A stretch of 64,000 nucleotides of DNA from Bacillota bacterium (GTDB taxonomy: Bacteria > Bacillota > Sulfobacillia > Sulfobacillales > Sulfobacillaceae): the NCBI GenBank assembly GCA_021820965.1, contig JAKACZ010000005.1:80400-144399 (forward strand), written 5' to 3'. Below are positions 25,326 through 34,861 of the stretch, one piece after another. How positions within the stretch are numbered: position 1 is the first letter of the stretch; every line of letters begins with the position of its first letter. Below the pieces are notes generated by a model that was given only the letters and a program-made list of their open reading frames with translations, was not told the origin of the DNA and did no database searches. The position numbers and the translations under genes were made by a program.

Positions 25326-26774
25326 GTGAATTCAATGAGAGTCAGTGGACGAAAACGTGTCAAGGCCACTGCCATTCTGGCATCGATGGTCGGGGTAAGC
25401 ACGCTTGTCGTTGCGTGCGGCACCCCATCTAGTAGTGGTTCGTCTCTCGGAAATGGTCCATCGCACTTTAGCTGGAAAGCTGCTAAGGGGCAGACCATCA
25501 ATGTTCTTCTGAACGAGCACCCGTATGAGCAGGCTCTCGTGCAGCAAATCCCGCAGTTTGAAAAGCTTACCGGAATTAGGGTTCACTATCAGGTTGTTCC
25601 CGAAAACTCGTACTTTACCAAGTTAAGCTTAGATCTCGCGCCTCGTAATGGGCAAATCGACGTCTTCATGGACGGAACGTATCAAATGTGGGGCTATGCG
25701 ACGGCAGGGTATATCCAAAACCTGTCGACACTCCTTGCCAAAAAAGGGTGGACCAGCCCCAACTACGACATCAAGGATTTCATCACGCCGGTCCTGAATG
25801 CTGACCGGTGGAATCTCAAGATTGGAAGTCCTGCAGGCACTGGACCGGTCTGGCAACTTCCGATGGCGTGGGAAGCATATCCAATAACGTATAACAAGGT
25901 GGCGTTCAAAAAGGCCGGGATTACCAAAGTCCCCACGACGCTGCCGCAGCTGGCGGCGGATGCCCAAAAGCTCGAAGGCTGGAACGGTCCTGGATCTTAT
26001 GGAATTGCCGTTCGTGGTAGTCGGAACTGGGGTACCATTCATCCGGACTACATGTCGTTGCTGGCGGCTTACGGGGGTAGCGATTTCAAGGTCTCCAACG
26101 GCCACCTGGTAAGTACGGTGAATTCGCCTGCCGCAATCCAAATGACAAAAATCTGGATCAACATGGTCAGGAAGGCCGGACCGCCAAATTGGGCTAACCA
26201 GGACTGGTACCAGAACCAAACGGACCTCGCTGACCAGAAGGCCGCCATGATGTACGACGCTGACATAATTGGCTACTGGGATGACGTGAAAGGTGCTGAT
26301 GCGGCGGCAGGAAAGTTGGGGTGGTTTCTTCCTCCGAAGGGACCCAACGGCATGATGAATTCTAACTTATGGGTATGGTCGTTGGCGATGAACAAGTATT
26401 CGTCACACAAACTGGCGAGTTGGCTGTTCCTACAGTGGGCCACCGGCAAGCAGCACGACTTGTGGGGAGCATTGCACAAGGGGGAGCTCGTAAATCCGGC
26501 CCGAAAGTCCGTCTGGGATAACGCCACATTTAAGGCTGCTATGCAGTCGACCCATCCCGGCTACTACTCGGTGTATAAGAACTTAACGCCGTACACTAAG
26601 CTTGACTTCACGCCGGAACCTGACTTTCTCAACATCGGAACCGAATGGGCGGCTCAGCTACAGAATATCGAATCGGGAAAGATTGGTGTGAAGGCGGGGT
26701 TGACTCAGCTCGCCCAGGAGATAGACAGCCAAGTTAAAACGTTAAAGGTTACGGGTTCGGGGATCAACGGATGA
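25326..26774 (+). CDS. Sugar/polyol ABC transporter substrate-binding lipoprotein (family 1)
   Basis: The 482-residue extracytoplasmic binding protein has a lipoprotein signal (KRVKATAILASMVGVSTLVV then the lipobox Cys in VVACG). The mature part carries family 1 features such as QFEKLTGIRVHYQVVP, DVFMDGTYQMWGYATAGYIQ, QLPMAWEAYPITYNKVAFKK and DKAAMMYDADI-like text near residue 310. The GTG at 25326 has AGGAGGG 7 nt upstream, and ATG 25335 is an alternative. First gene of the operon, followed by two permeases and two ATPases. The downstream dehydrogenase suggests a polyol ligand. Confidence 0.93.
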   Translation: MNSMRVSGRKRVKATAILASMVGVSTLVVACGTPSSSGSSLGNGPSHFSWKAAKGQTINVLLNEHPYEQALVQQIPQFEKLTGIRVHYQVVPENSYFTKLSLDLAPRNGQIDVFMDGTYQMWGYATAGYIQNLSTLLAKKGWTSPNYDIKDFITPVLNADRWNLKIGSPAGTGPVWQLPMAWEAYPITYNKVAFKKAGITKVPTTLPQLAADAQKLEGWNGPGSYGIAVRGSRNWGTIHPDYMSLLAAYGGSDFKVSNGHLVSTVNSPAAIQMTKIWINMVRKAGPPNWANQDWYQNQTDLADQKAAMMYDADIIGYWDDVKGADAAAGKLGWFLPPKGPNGMMNSNLWVWSLAMNKYSSHKLASWLFLQWATGKQHDLWGALHKGELVNPARKSVWDNATFKAAMQSTHPGYYSVYKNLTPYTKLDFTPEPDFLNIGTEWAAQLQNIESGKIGVKAGLTQLAQEIDSQVKTLKVTGSGING

Positions 26775-26801
26775 AGTTGCTGGCCAGAAGGGGGGAGCAC
26801 C

Positions 26802-27752
26802 ATGATATCGAAGGATGATACGTCTATAGACGCGCAGTCGGCGCCAACGGTATCGGATTTTGGTCGACCGAAGCACGCGTTGGGACGAACCACATTTGCC
26901 TTGCTCATACTTGCGCCCGCGTTAATCCTTACTATCGGGGTTCTCTACCCCTTCGTTTCCGCAATTTACTATTCGTTGACCAACTTCTCCTTCAATAATA
27001 TTGGAGTTAGTTTTGTCGGGTTTTCAAACTATGTTCAGATGTTCGAATCGTCTTCGTTCTGGCAAAGCGTCTTGGTCACGGTGAAGTACGCCGTTGCCGC
27101 CACCGCTGTCGAGATGGTACTGGGTATGGCTATTGCTCTATTGCTAAACATCAATTCGCGGTTCATGAAGATTGCACGGACACTCGTGATTGTTCCCTTA
27201 ATGATATCGCCGGCCATTGGCACGTTGATGTGGCAGCTCATGACCAATCCGACCTATGGCATTTTGGACCATTACCTCGCGTTGGTTGGGTTGGGCCACT
27301 TTCCTTGGGGAAACAGTCCGAACACAGCCTTGTTCAGCGTCGTGACTATTGATGTTTGGATCTACACACCGTTTGTAATCTTGCTGGCGTTGGCCGGCCT
27401 ACAATCGTTACCGCAAGCACCTTTTGAAGCTGCCCGCATCGACGGCGGCTCAGGGTGGTTTCGGTTTCGCACCTTAACGCTGCCCATGCTCATGCCGGTA
27501 CTAGTGATTACCTTGGTATTTCGTTTAATGTTATCCCTTCAAGAGTTTACTATTATCTATGGTCTCACCGCGGGCGGCCCTGGAAACACATTGATGAATC
27601 TTCCCAACGCATCTTATCAAGAAGGGTTTTTAAATCTCAGCTTTGGTCCATCGTTGGCATACATGTTATTTTTGTGGATCATTATCTATCTGGTCAGCCA
27701 GCTCTTGATCGTGTATTGGGGCAAGGCGCAAGCCCGAGCGGCAGGACTGTAA
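26802..27752 (+). CDS. Sugar/polyol ABC transporter permease (MalF/UgpA-like)
   Basis: The 316-residue six-helix permease begins with helix FALLILAPALILTIGVLYPF and ends with the EAA loop QAPFEAARIDGGSGWFRFRT that docks on the ATPase, followed by two helices. It forms the membrane channel with the following MalG-like permease. A GGGGGAG site precedes the ATG, 27 nt after the binding-protein gene. Confidence 0.93.
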   Translation: MISKDDTSIDAQSAPTVSDFGRPKHALGRTTFALLILAPALILTIGVLYPFVSAIYYSLTNFSFNNIGVSFVGFSNYVQMFESSSFWQSVLVTVKYAVAATAVEMVLGMAIALLLNINSRFMKIARTLVIVPLMISPAIGTLMWQLMTNPTYGILDHYLALVGLGHFPWGNSPNTALFSVVTIDVWIYTPFVILLALAGLQSLPQAPFEAARIDGGSGWFRFRTLTLPMLMPVLVITLVFRLMLSLQEFTIIYGLTAGGPGNTLMNLPNASYQEGFLNLSFGPSLAYMLFLWIIIYLVSQLLIVYWGKAQARAAGL

Positions 27753-27772
27753 TCGTGTGGAGGTGAGAGTGG

Positions 27773-28591
27773 ATGGGTACTGGGCATGTTGGAAAGCTTA
27801 TAGCAATTCTAGGTGTATTGGCGTATCTTGTGTTTGCTCTGTATCCAGTGGGGTGGATGCTATTAATTTCGTTTAAGTCAACTCGGCAACTGTTCGCCAC
27901 CGGGCTGTTTTTCCGCCCCACACTGCAGAACTATAGTGTTGTACTGTTTCATTCACCATTTCTGCAGGCTTTGGGGAACTCGCTCATAGTGAGCGTGGGG
28001 GCGGTAGTTATAGCGCTGATCGTCAGCGTGCCAGCTGCCTATGCGCTTGCCCGGTTTCGGTTCAAGGGTCGAGAATCCTTGGCATTCACTATTTTATCGT
28101 TCCGGTTCGCCCCCGCATTATTGATTGCAATGCCGTTGTTCATTGTGTATCAGAAGCTCGGCTTGATCGATACGCCCTGGGGATTGATTTGGGTGTACCA
28201 GCTTATCGCTGTGCCGTTCATCGTTTGGATTCTGCGGTCATATTTCGCCGATATTTCGGAGGAACTGGAATACGCGGGGTATCTTGACGGCTATTCACGG
28301 GGACAGGTGTTCATCAAAATCTTCTTACCGCTTGTTCGCCCGGGCTTGATGGCGGCGTCGCTTCTATCATTCATCTTTTGTTGGAATGCGTTTACATTTC
28401 CGCTCGTTCTGAGTGGTTCGCAGTTTCCCATTGACACGGTCATTTCCCTAAACTATCTGGCCACCACCTCCGTTCACTACGGGGAGTTGGGCGCTGTGGC
28501 GATGATATCGGCAGTTCCGGAAGTCCTCCTTGCCATCGCTATACGAAAGCATTTGGTTACCGGCTTGAGCTTCGGGGCGGTCAAGGGCTAA
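27773..28591 (+). CDS. Sugar/polyol ABC transporter permease (MalG/UgpE-like)
   Basis: The 272-residue partner permease starts with helix LIAILGVLAYLVFALYPVGW, contains PAAYALARFRFKGRE and has the coupling loop EELEYAGYLDGYSRGQVFIK with FLPLVRPG. GGAGGTGAG precedes the ATG. Same operon and role as its neighbour. Confidence 0.93.
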   Translation: MGTGHVGKLIAILGVLAYLVFALYPVGWMLLISFKSTRQLFATGLFFRPTLQNYSVVLFHSPFLQALGNSLIVSVGAVVIALIVSVPAAYALARFRFKGRESLAFTILSFRFAPALLIAMPLFIVYQKLGLIDTPWGLIWVYQLIAVPFIVWILRSYFADISEELEYAGYLDGYSRGQVFIKIFLPLVRPGLMAASLLSFIFCWNAFTFPLVLSGSQFPIDTVISLNYLATTSVHYGELGAVAMISAVPEVLLAIAIRKHLVTGLSFGAVKG

Positions 28592-28618
28592 GAGAAGCGG
28601 AATATCCGAAAGGAGCGG

Positions 28619-29779
28619 ATGGCGGTGGGACAGTTGGTGTTGCGTAACGTGTCAGTCAACTATGGGTCTGTCCGAGCCCTGCAAAACGTTAACCTTACGG
28701 TCAACGACGGAGATTTTTTAGTGGTGTTCGGCCCATCCGGGGCTGGGAAAACGACTATGCTGAATGTCGTTGCTGGGGTGAAACGACCCCAAGCTGGACA
28801 GGTTCTGATCAACGGTCAAGACGTAATAACATGGGAGCCGTGGCAGCGGGACGTAGCCATGGTGTTTGAGAATTACGCGTTATATCCGCACAAGACAGTC
28901 TTTGACAACATAGCCTCCCCACTGATTAGACGAGGAGTGGGGGGCGGAACGATCAGGGACAAGGTACGCGAAACGGCGGCCATGCTCGGCATCGATCATT
29001 TGCTTGACCGGAGTCCGGCACAAATCAGCAATGGTCAGAAGCAGCGGGTGGCCATAGGCCGGGCAATCGTCCGTGATTCACAGGTATTACTCATGGATGA
29101 ACCCCTAGCGCATCTTGACGCGAAGCTGCGAAACGAAATGAGGACGGAGTTCATCGCAATGAAGCGGCAAATCAAACGTACCGTGGTCTACGTAACCCAC
29201 GATTATCGCGAAGCGATGGCACTGGCAGATCATCTAGTTGTACTGAGAAATGGGATCATCGAGCAAGAGGGACAGCCTGCCATGGTTTATAGCACACCTG
29301 CGTCTGTGGGCGTAGCGCAGCTCTTTGGGAGCCCACCGCGGAGCCTGGTGACTGCGGACATCGAAGCGCTAGGAGAGGACGGCGTGGCGGTCATTCACGT
29401 CAGACCGTGGAACCTCAAATTCAAAGCCTGGCTGGGCCCACGAGAAAACGACGAAGAACAGATCGTTGTTGCCATGCCGAGTGCTAGCGTGACACTGGCG
29501 GGCAATGGCTCCTCTAGCGCGAACAGCGCACGGTTTCGGGCCCCTGTAGCCTTAGTAGAGCAGCAGGGATCATATGCGATAGTCACCGTGGGTGACAGCC
29601 ATGCGGAATTCCAATTTCGTTGCCAGCCTGATGTGGCGGACGGGCTAGTTCTGGGTAAGGACATCGAATTAGTGCTTGACCTCGGTCAAGTGTTATTTTA
29701 TGACGGTTTAGGTCAGTTGCTGGTCGGGCACCCCAAACAGGTCGATTCAACGCGCTGGGAGGGGGCAACAGTTCAATGA
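28619..29779 (+). CDS. ABC transporter ATPase A (MalK/UgpC class, atypical motifs)
   Basis: The 386-residue protein pairs an ATPase domain with a C-terminal regulatory OB (TOBE-like) domain. Walker A is GPSGAGKTT, Walker B VLLMDEPLAHLD and the switch His lies in YVTHDYREAMA. Two motifs are unusual: the Q-loop reads VFENYALYPHKT with Glu replacing the conserved Gln, and the ABC signature reads ISNGQKQRVA instead of LSGGQ. It overlaps the next ATPase gene by four bases. Adjacent unequal ATPases are known from glycerol (GlpS/GlpT) transporters of rhizobia and suggest a heterodimer with one degenerate composite site. This is inference. Confidence 0.9.
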   Translation: MAVGQLVLRNVSVNYGSVRALQNVNLTVNDGDFLVVFGPSGAGKTTMLNVVAGVKRPQAGQVLINGQDVITWEPWQRDVAMVFENYALYPHKTVFDNIASPLIRRGVGGGTIRDKVRETAAMLGIDHLLDRSPAQISNGQKQRVAIGRAIVRDSQVLLMDEPLAHLDAKLRNEMRTEFIAMKRQIKRTVVYVTHDYREAMALADHLVVLRNGIIEQEGQPAMVYSTPASVGVAQLFGSPPRSLVTADIEALGEDGVAVIHVRPWNLKFKAWLGPRENDEEQIVVAMPSASVTLAGNGSSSANSARFRAPVALVEQQGSYAIVTVGDSHAEFQFRCQPDVADGLVLGKDIELVLDLGQVLFYDGLGQLLVGHPKQVDSTRWEGATVQ

Positions 29780-30942
29780 GTTATCTGATCCTTGACGAAC
29801 TGACTAAAATATACGATGCGCGTTCAGGCGAACGGGCCGTGTCGGACTTAAGCTTCGAGGCGAGCAAGGGCGAGTTCGTTGCCCTGTTAGGCCCCTCGGG
29901 ATGCGGGAAGTCTACAACCCTGCGCATGATAGCGGGGCTTGAAGACCTGAGCTCCGGCCGGATTCTGCTTGACGGTACCGAGATTCATACCGTTCCGCCT
30001 GACCGGCGCCACATTGGATTGGCGTTCGAGACCTATTCGCTCTATCCTCCGCTCACAGTGTTTGAGAACATTGCTTACAACCTGAGGGCCAAACGGGTGC
30101 CCACCAAGGAAATCAACCACCGCGTGACCGAAATCGCTCGCATTCTTGGGATCGACGAGATCTTGTATGCGAAGCCGGGCAAGCTTTCCGGTGGTCAAAA
30201 GCAACGTGTGAATCTCGCGCGGGCCATTGTGAGAAATCCGGCCCTCCTATTATTGGATGAGCCGCTATCTCATCTTGATACCGTAGAACGCCGTCAACTG
30301 CGACGGGAGTTGAAGCGAATCCATCATGAGACCCGGCTGACGACCGTTTTGGTGACACATGACCAAAGTGAGGCCATGGCGTTAGCGGATCGGATCGTGG
30401 TTCTGCATGACGGCAAACTTCAGCAGAACGGTCCGGTGATTGATGTTTACCGATTTCCAGCCAATCTCTTTGTCGCGGCATTTATTGGCGAGCCTAGTAT
30501 GAACTTTGTAGATGGCTGGCAGTCGGGGACACGTGTTGACCTAGGCGACAGCATGGCGTTAACCACCAACGTGGCACATAAGGGAGACGTCACCATCGGC
30601 ATACGCCCGGATGATTTGGCGTTTATAAGCCCTGGGCGATCGGCGGGCAGTGATAGAGCCTTGCGCGGCATCGTGAAGTCGATTGAGTATCTTGGCGATG
30701 AGACGCATGTGGTCGTCGAGACCGTAGGGACGACCAGCCCGAGCGTCATCCGAATCGGTGGTGAACCCCAATGGCCTCTAGAAATTGGGGAGACCGTGGT
30801 CATAGAAGTTCGGCGATTTCACGTGTTCGAGCGTGACACCGGAATACGGATTGATACCGTCGAGGACAATCCTTCCCGCGTGTCAGACATGGCAATCGCC
30901 GACAAGAGGAAGGGCAAGATGAGAGAGGGGAGCGATGAATAA
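29776..30942 (+). CDS. ABC transporter ATPase B (MalK/UgpC class)
   Basis: The 388-residue ATPase has Walker A GPSGCGKSTT, signature LSGGQKQRVNLARA, Walker B LLLLDEPLSHLD, and switch VLVTHDQSEAMA, followed by a TOBE-type domain. As in its neighbour, the Q-loop has Glu for Gln (AFETYSLYPPLTVFENI). The signature is canonical here, while ATPase A has a degenerate one, consistent with an asymmetric pair. It starts inside the end of ATPase A (ATGA) and its stop overlaps the dehydrogenase start (TAATG). Confidence 0.92.
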   Translation: MSYLILDELTKIYDARSGERAVSDLSFEASKGEFVALLGPSGCGKSTTLRMIAGLEDLSSGRILLDGTEIHTVPPDRRHIGLAFETYSLYPPLTVFENIAYNLRAKRVPTKEINHRVTEIARILGIDEILYAKPGKLSGGQKQRVNLARAIVRNPALLLLDEPLSHLDTVERRQLRRELKRIHHETRLTTVLVTHDQSEAMALADRIVVLHDGKLQQNGPVIDVYRFPANLFVAAFIGEPSMNFVDGWQSGTRVDLGDSMALTTNVAHKGDVTIGIRPDDLAFISPGRSAGSDRALRGIVKSIEYLGDETHVVVETVGTTSPSVIRIGGEPQWPLEIGETVVIEVRRFHVFERDTGIRIDTVEDNPSRVSDMAIADKRKGKMREGSDE

Positions 30943-32030
30943 TGGCGGCAAATGGTCTGCCTGAAACAATGAAAGCTGTGGTAGTTCACGGACCCCATGA
31001 CTACCGCCTGGAGCAGGTTCCAGTTCCAAAAGCTCATGCGGGTGAACTTGTGCTTAAGGTTGAGGCGTGTGGCATTTGCGCTGGTGACGTCAAGACCTGG
31101 CAGGGTGCGGCGCGGTTCTGGGGCGGAAACGGTCAGCCCAAGTACGTCAAGGAACCGGTTATCCCAGGACACGAATTTTTAGGCCGTGTGGCGGCAGTCG
31201 GTGAGGGAGTAAATGACTTCGCCATTGGTGACCGGCTTATTGCCGAACAGATAGTGCCCTGCGGACATTGTCGGTTTTGCTTTCGCGGGCAATATTGGAT
31301 GTGCGAGCGCCACGACGTCTACGGGTTCCAGGACAATGTTAACGGGGGCATGGCTGAGTACATGCGCATCCCCGCGGAGTCTATGCCCTACGTCCATCGG
31401 GTACCTGACGCGTTGCCATTAGAAACTGCGGTGTTAATTGAACCCTTCTCCTGTTCGATGCATACCGTCATCCGTGCAGACGTTCAAATCGGTGATGTCG
31501 TCGTGCTATCGGGTTGTGGACCATTAGGTTTAGGAATGATTGGCCCGCTACTACAACGGGGACCAAGCGCACTCATTGCGTTGGACCTCAAGGAAAGTCG
31601 TTTAGAGCTAGCACAGAAGTTTGGGGCGACTCATGTATACAACCCGCGGGACGTCGACGTCGTTTCGACGGTTAAGGAAATGACGGAGGGCTACGGGGCT
31701 GACATATACATAGAGGCCACCGGCGCGCCGGCTTCCGTAATTCAAGGACTGGATGTGTTACGGCGGTTGGGGCGATTTGTGGAAATGAGTGTCTTTGGCG
31801 AGCCCACCACGGTGGACTGGAGCATTATCAGTGACACGAAGGAACTGGACGTGTTAGGCGTTCACCTCTCGCCGTACTGTTACCCGCTAGTAATTAATGG
31901 CTTAACCAACGGTACGATCCCGAGTCAGGGTGTGGTTACCCATCAGTTCCCTCTCGACGATTTTCTAGAGGGTTTTGAAACGATGGCAACGGCGAGAGAC
32001 AACGCCATCAAGGTCATCCTGCGGCCCTGA
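30942..32030 (+). CDS. Zinc-dependent polyol dehydrogenase (erythritol/L-threitol dehydrogenase-like)
   Basis: The 362-residue medium-chain dehydrogenase has catalytic-zinc ligands CGICAGDVK and PGHEFLGRV, the structural-zinc lobe CGHCRFCFRGQYWMC, and the nucleotide-binding loop SGCGPLGLGMIGPL. Insert text TWQGAARFWGG before YVKEPVIPGHEF is characteristic, as I recall, of the erythritol/L-threitol dehydrogenase group. Sorbitol or threonine dehydrogenase would be alternatives. It would oxidise the imported polyol to a ketose such as erythrulose. Position after the importer genes, with a 1-nt overlap, and before RpiB- and DhaK-type genes matches known tetritol pathways in mycobacteria. Substrate is inference. 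Confidence 0.85.
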   Translation: MAANGLPETMKAVVVHGPHDYRLEQVPVPKAHAGELVLKVEACGICAGDVKTWQGAARFWGGNGQPKYVKEPVIPGHEFLGRVAAVGEGVNDFAIGDRLIAEQIVPCGHCRFCFRGQYWMCERHDVYGFQDNVNGGMAEYMRIPAESMPYVHRVPDALPLETAVLIEPFSCSMHTVIRADVQIGDVVVLSGCGPLGLGMIGPLLQRGPSALIALDLKESRLELAQKFGATHVYNPRDVDVVSTVKEMTEGYGADIYIEATGAPASVIQGLDVLRRLGRFVEMSVFGEPTTVDWSIISDTKELDVLGVHLSPYCYPLVINGLTNGTIPSQGVVTHQFPLDDFLEGFETMATARDNAIKVILRP

Positions 32031-32073
32031 CGCGAATACGACAGCTGAAGCACTCGTTGAGGGAGGGACTTAG

Positions 32074-32556
32074 ATGCGTCTGGCGATCGGCAGCGACGAT
32101 GCAGGATATCCCATTAAAGTGGTGGTTTTGGAGTATCTGCGGGAAAATGGGCTGGATGTGGAGGACTACGGCACGGAAGAATTTCGGCCGGTGGATTACC
32201 CCGACGTGGCCTTTCCTGTAGCAGAGGCCGTTGCTAACGGTGTGTATGACAGGGCCATTTTGATTTGCGGAACGGGTATTGGCATGTCGATATCCGCCAA
32301 CAAGGTGCCAGGGGTTCGTGCCGCTTTGTGTCATGATGTCTATTCAGCCGAGCGGGCCCGAAAGAGCAATGACGCGCAAATCCTCACTATGGGAGCGAGA
32401 GTCATTGGACCCGAATTGGCCAAGTCGATTGTAGCGGCATGGCTTCGTAGCGAATTCGAGGACGGTAGATCGACCAGAAAGGTCAACAAGATAGTCGAAA
32501 AAGAGAAGCAGATGAGGGGAGACTACGTACAAGGCAATGAAAAAACTTCTTACTGA
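32074..32556 (+). CDS. RpiB/LacAB-family sugar-phosphate isomerase
   Basis: The 160-residue protein has the RpiB fold: MRLAIGSDDAGYPIK with the phosphate site, YGTEEFRPVDYPD, and the catalytic/anion-hole loop LICGTGIGMSISANKVPGVR. In tetritol degradation such proteins interconvert erythrulose 4-phosphate and erythrose 4-phosphate. In other contexts they act on ribose 5-phosphate. The Cys of CGTGIG is the usual general base. The last 20 nt overlap dhaK. AGGGAGGGAC precedes the ATG. Confidence 0.92.
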   Translation: MRLAIGSDDAGYPIKVVVLEYLRENGLDVEDYGTEEFRPVDYPDVAFPVAEAVANGVYDRAILICGTGIGMSISANKVPGVRAALCHDVYSAERARKSNDAQILTMGARVIGPELAKSIVAAWLRSEFEDGRSTRKVNKIVEKEKQMRGDYVQGNEKTSY

Positions 32557-33520
32557 AACCGATAATCTTATCGAGCCGATGGTTAGTGGTGTTCTTGCCG
32601 CATATTCAGGAATGCTGGTACGGGCGGGAACTACGGGTCGTGCACTCGTCCGTTCGACGAAAACGAAGGGCAAGGTGGGCATTGTCATTGGCGGAGGATC
32701 GGGCCATGAACCCGCATTTCTAGGATATGTGGGTCGAGGCCTGGCCGACGGCGTCGCGCTCGGCAATATCTTTGCATCGCCATCGCCCGGTCCGATTGTT
32801 GATGCGGCGCGCGCAGTGGATACGGGGCAGGGCATCTTGCTGATCTACGGCAATTACGCGGGGGATTGCATGAATTTTGAAATGGCTCAAGAGGCCTTGG
32901 AAAGCGAAGGGATTCCAGTAAAGTCCGTGGTGGTTAACGACGACATCGCGTCGTCCACGCAAAGGGACCAACGACGAGGAATTGCCGGCGAGATTCTAAC
33001 CTACAAGGTTGCCGGTTCCATGGCTGAAAGGGGTGGGAACCTCGATGAACTGGCCACGATCACCCAGGAGGCAGTCGATAATACCTATTCCATAGGCGCG
33101 GCGTGGTCTCCTTGTACCCTTCCCCAAACCGGGCTGAAAAGTTTCGAAATTGGCGAGAACGACATGGAAATCGGGCTAGGAGTGCATGGAGAACCCGGTG
33201 CCTATCGAAGACCTATGGCGTCTGCCGGCGAGCTTGCCGAGATTATGGTCGAGCGCCTATTATCGGAGACAACGCTTTCCGGACCTATTGCGGTACTCGT
33301 CAATGGGCTTGGGTCCACCTCCCTTATGGAGTTGTATACGTTCTACGGCGAGCTGCACAAGAGGCTTGCTACAGAGGGCGCACACGAAGTGAAAACAATG
33401 ATCGGCAACTATATCACGTCCCAAGAAATGGCAGGTTGTTCGGTTACGATTATGCATCTAAACGACTTAAGAGCCGAGTTATTGTTGGCGCCATGCCAAG
33501 GGCTGGGATGGTCCCAGTAA
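32537..33520 (+). CDS. Dihydroxyacetone kinase DhaK-type subunit (possible erythrulose kinase)
   Basis: The 327-residue protein matches DhaK: VIGGGSGHEPAFLGYVGRGL, NYAGDCMNFEMA, the covalent substrate-binding His in LGVHGEPGAYR, and GLGSTSLMELY. DhaK binds dihydroxyacetone or similar short ketoses through a hemiaminal to that His and, with DhaL, phosphorylates them. Given the dehydrogenase and RpiB homologues, erythrulose is a likely substrate. It overlaps the RpiB gene and is followed by dhaL. No DhaM is seen, so phosphate may come from ATP rather than the PTS. Confidence 0.9.
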   Translation: MKKLLTETDNLIEPMVSGVLAAYSGMLVRAGTTGRALVRSTKTKGKVGIVIGGGSGHEPAFLGYVGRGLADGVALGNIFASPSPGPIVDAARAVDTGQGILLIYGNYAGDCMNFEMAQEALESEGIPVKSVVVNDDIASSTQRDQRRGIAGEILTYKVAGSMAERGGNLDELATITQEAVDNTYSIGAAWSPCTLPQTGLKSFEIGENDMEIGLGVHGEPGAYRRPMASAGELAEIMVERLLSETTLSGPIAVLVNGLGSTSLMELYTFYGELHKRLATEGAHEVKTMIGNYITSQEMAGCSVTIMHLNDLRAELLLAPCQGLGWSQ

Positions 33521-33554
33521 TTGGCCCAAAGCGTGTCAAGGAGGTCAACGACGT

Positions 33555-34202
33555 ATGACAGCAGATGATGTGATTAAGTTAATCGACTACACTACGGATG
33601 TTTTCCACGACGCGCGAGGACTTTTGAGTTCCCTCGATCGTGACATTGGCGACGGCGATCATGGGGTTGCTATGGATGTTGGATGGGCGGCGGTGCAGTC
33701 AGCCGTTCACCAGTTGGAACAACCCAGATTATCAGATGTCTTTCGCGCAGCGGGGGATGCGTTTCTTGATAAGGTGGGGGCCACGGTGGGGCCACTTTAT
33801 GCGACCATGTTTCTTGCAATCGGCAAACTTGTTAGGGATAAAGACGTGCTAACCGATGGTGACGTGGGGCCGATTTTCCGAATTGCAGTAGAATCGCTCC
33901 AAAAGCGAGGAAAGGCGAACGTCGGCGACAAGACGATGATGGACGTGTGGATCCCGGCGCTCCAAGCATTTCAGGAGAATGAGCGGAAAGGACTCCAAGC
34001 CGCAGCGTTAGCTGCTGCTACTGCCGGGCGGTCAGGAGCGGAAAGGACCAAAGATATGGTTGCGTTAAAGGGCCGCGCAAGCTATCTGGGGCAGCGGAGC
34101 GTTGGCCATGTTGATCCGGGGGCTCAATCGGCATTGATTTTGCTTGAATCGGTCATCGAGTGGATTCGGGCGAAAGAAGGTGAGGCAGATGCCGGCCGAT
34201 AA
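33555..34202 (+). CDS. Dihydroxyacetone kinase DhaL-type subunit
   Basis: The 215-residue nucleotide-binding subunit has the DhaL motif DRDIGDGDHGVAMDVGW, whose aspartates hold the Mg-nucleotide, plus KVGATVGPLYATMFL, GDKTMMDVWIPAL and GRASYLGQRSVGHVDPGA. It starts 34 nt after dhaK, with the site CAAGGAGG upstream, and overlaps the following aldolase gene by 14 nt. It works with DhaK in the cytoplasm. Confidence 0.92.
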   Translation: MTADDVIKLIDYTTDVFHDARGLLSSLDRDIGDGDHGVAMDVGWAAVQSAVHQLEQPRLSDVFRAAGDAFLDKVGATVGPLYATMFLAIGKLVRDKDVLTDGDVGPIFRIAVESLQKRGKANVGDKTMMDVWIPALQAFQENERKGLQAAALAAATAGRSGAERTKDMVALKGRASYLGQRSVGHVDPGAQSALILLESVIEWIRAKEGEADAGR

Positions 34203-34851
34203 GAATTTCGATTCACGGGCAGACATCATTCAAAGCTGCCTGAAAATGAACGCGATGGGGATTAATCAAGGGGTCTCCGGTAATGTCAGCGTCCGCCATG
34301 GGGACGATTCCATGGTGATCACGCCCACGGGCATTCCCTACGAAACACTGGAACCCGACGATCTGGTCGAAATGCGGTTCGACGGAGCCTTCGCCGGACC
34401 GCTGCAACCGTCTAGCGAATGGCGCATTCACCGCGCTATTTATTCTATGCGTTCTGACGTCGATGCGGTGGTTCATGCGCACCCTCTTTTCGCGACGGCG
34501 TTGGCCATTCAAAAACTTACTATTCCGGCCATTCATTACATGGTTGCGGTCGGCGGTGGCGCTACTATTCCTTGCGCCGATTATGCTACCTTTGGCACGG
34601 AACAGCTCGCAGAGAACGTAGTGTCAGCTCTTGAGGGCCACACAGTCTGTCTGATGGAACACCACGGCTTGGTCGCAACCGGGCCTTCACTAGAGGTGGC
34701 CATGCACCGCGCCGCCGAGACAGAAAATCTCGCGCGACAGTACGTTATTACCCGGCTGCTAGGAGAGCCTAAAATTCTCTCGGACAGCGAAATGCACCGA
34801 GTGCTAGCAAAAATGGTGGATTACGGATTACGAAGGAAGTTGAATGAATAG
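34189..34851 (+). CDS. Class II aldolase/adducin family protein (FucA/AraD-like)
   Basis: The 220-residue zinc aldolase/epimerase has GNVSVRHGDDSMVITPTG, the catalytic Glu in PSSEWRIHRAIY, the zinc ligands VVHAHPLFATAL and LMEHHGLVATGP. It could cleave a phosphorylated ketose (fuculose-phosphate type), epimerise ribulose 5-phosphate (AraD type) or isomerise a tetrulose phosphate. I place the start at ATG 34189, where AAGGTGAGG precedes, inside the dhaL end. It overlaps the following kinase gene by a few bases if that starts at 34844. Confidence 0.9.
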   Translation: MPADKNFDSRADIIQSCLKMNAMGINQGVSGNVSVRHGDDSMVITPTGIPYETLEPDDLVEMRFDGAFAGPLQPSSEWRIHRAIYSMRSDVDAVVHAHPLFATALAIQKLTIPAIHYMVAVGGGATIPCADYATFGTEQLAENVVSALEGHTVCLMEHHGLVATGPSLEVAMHRAAETENLARQYVITRLLGEPKILSDSEMHRVLAKMVDYGLRRKLNE

Positions 34852-34861
34852 AGAGAAAGGT

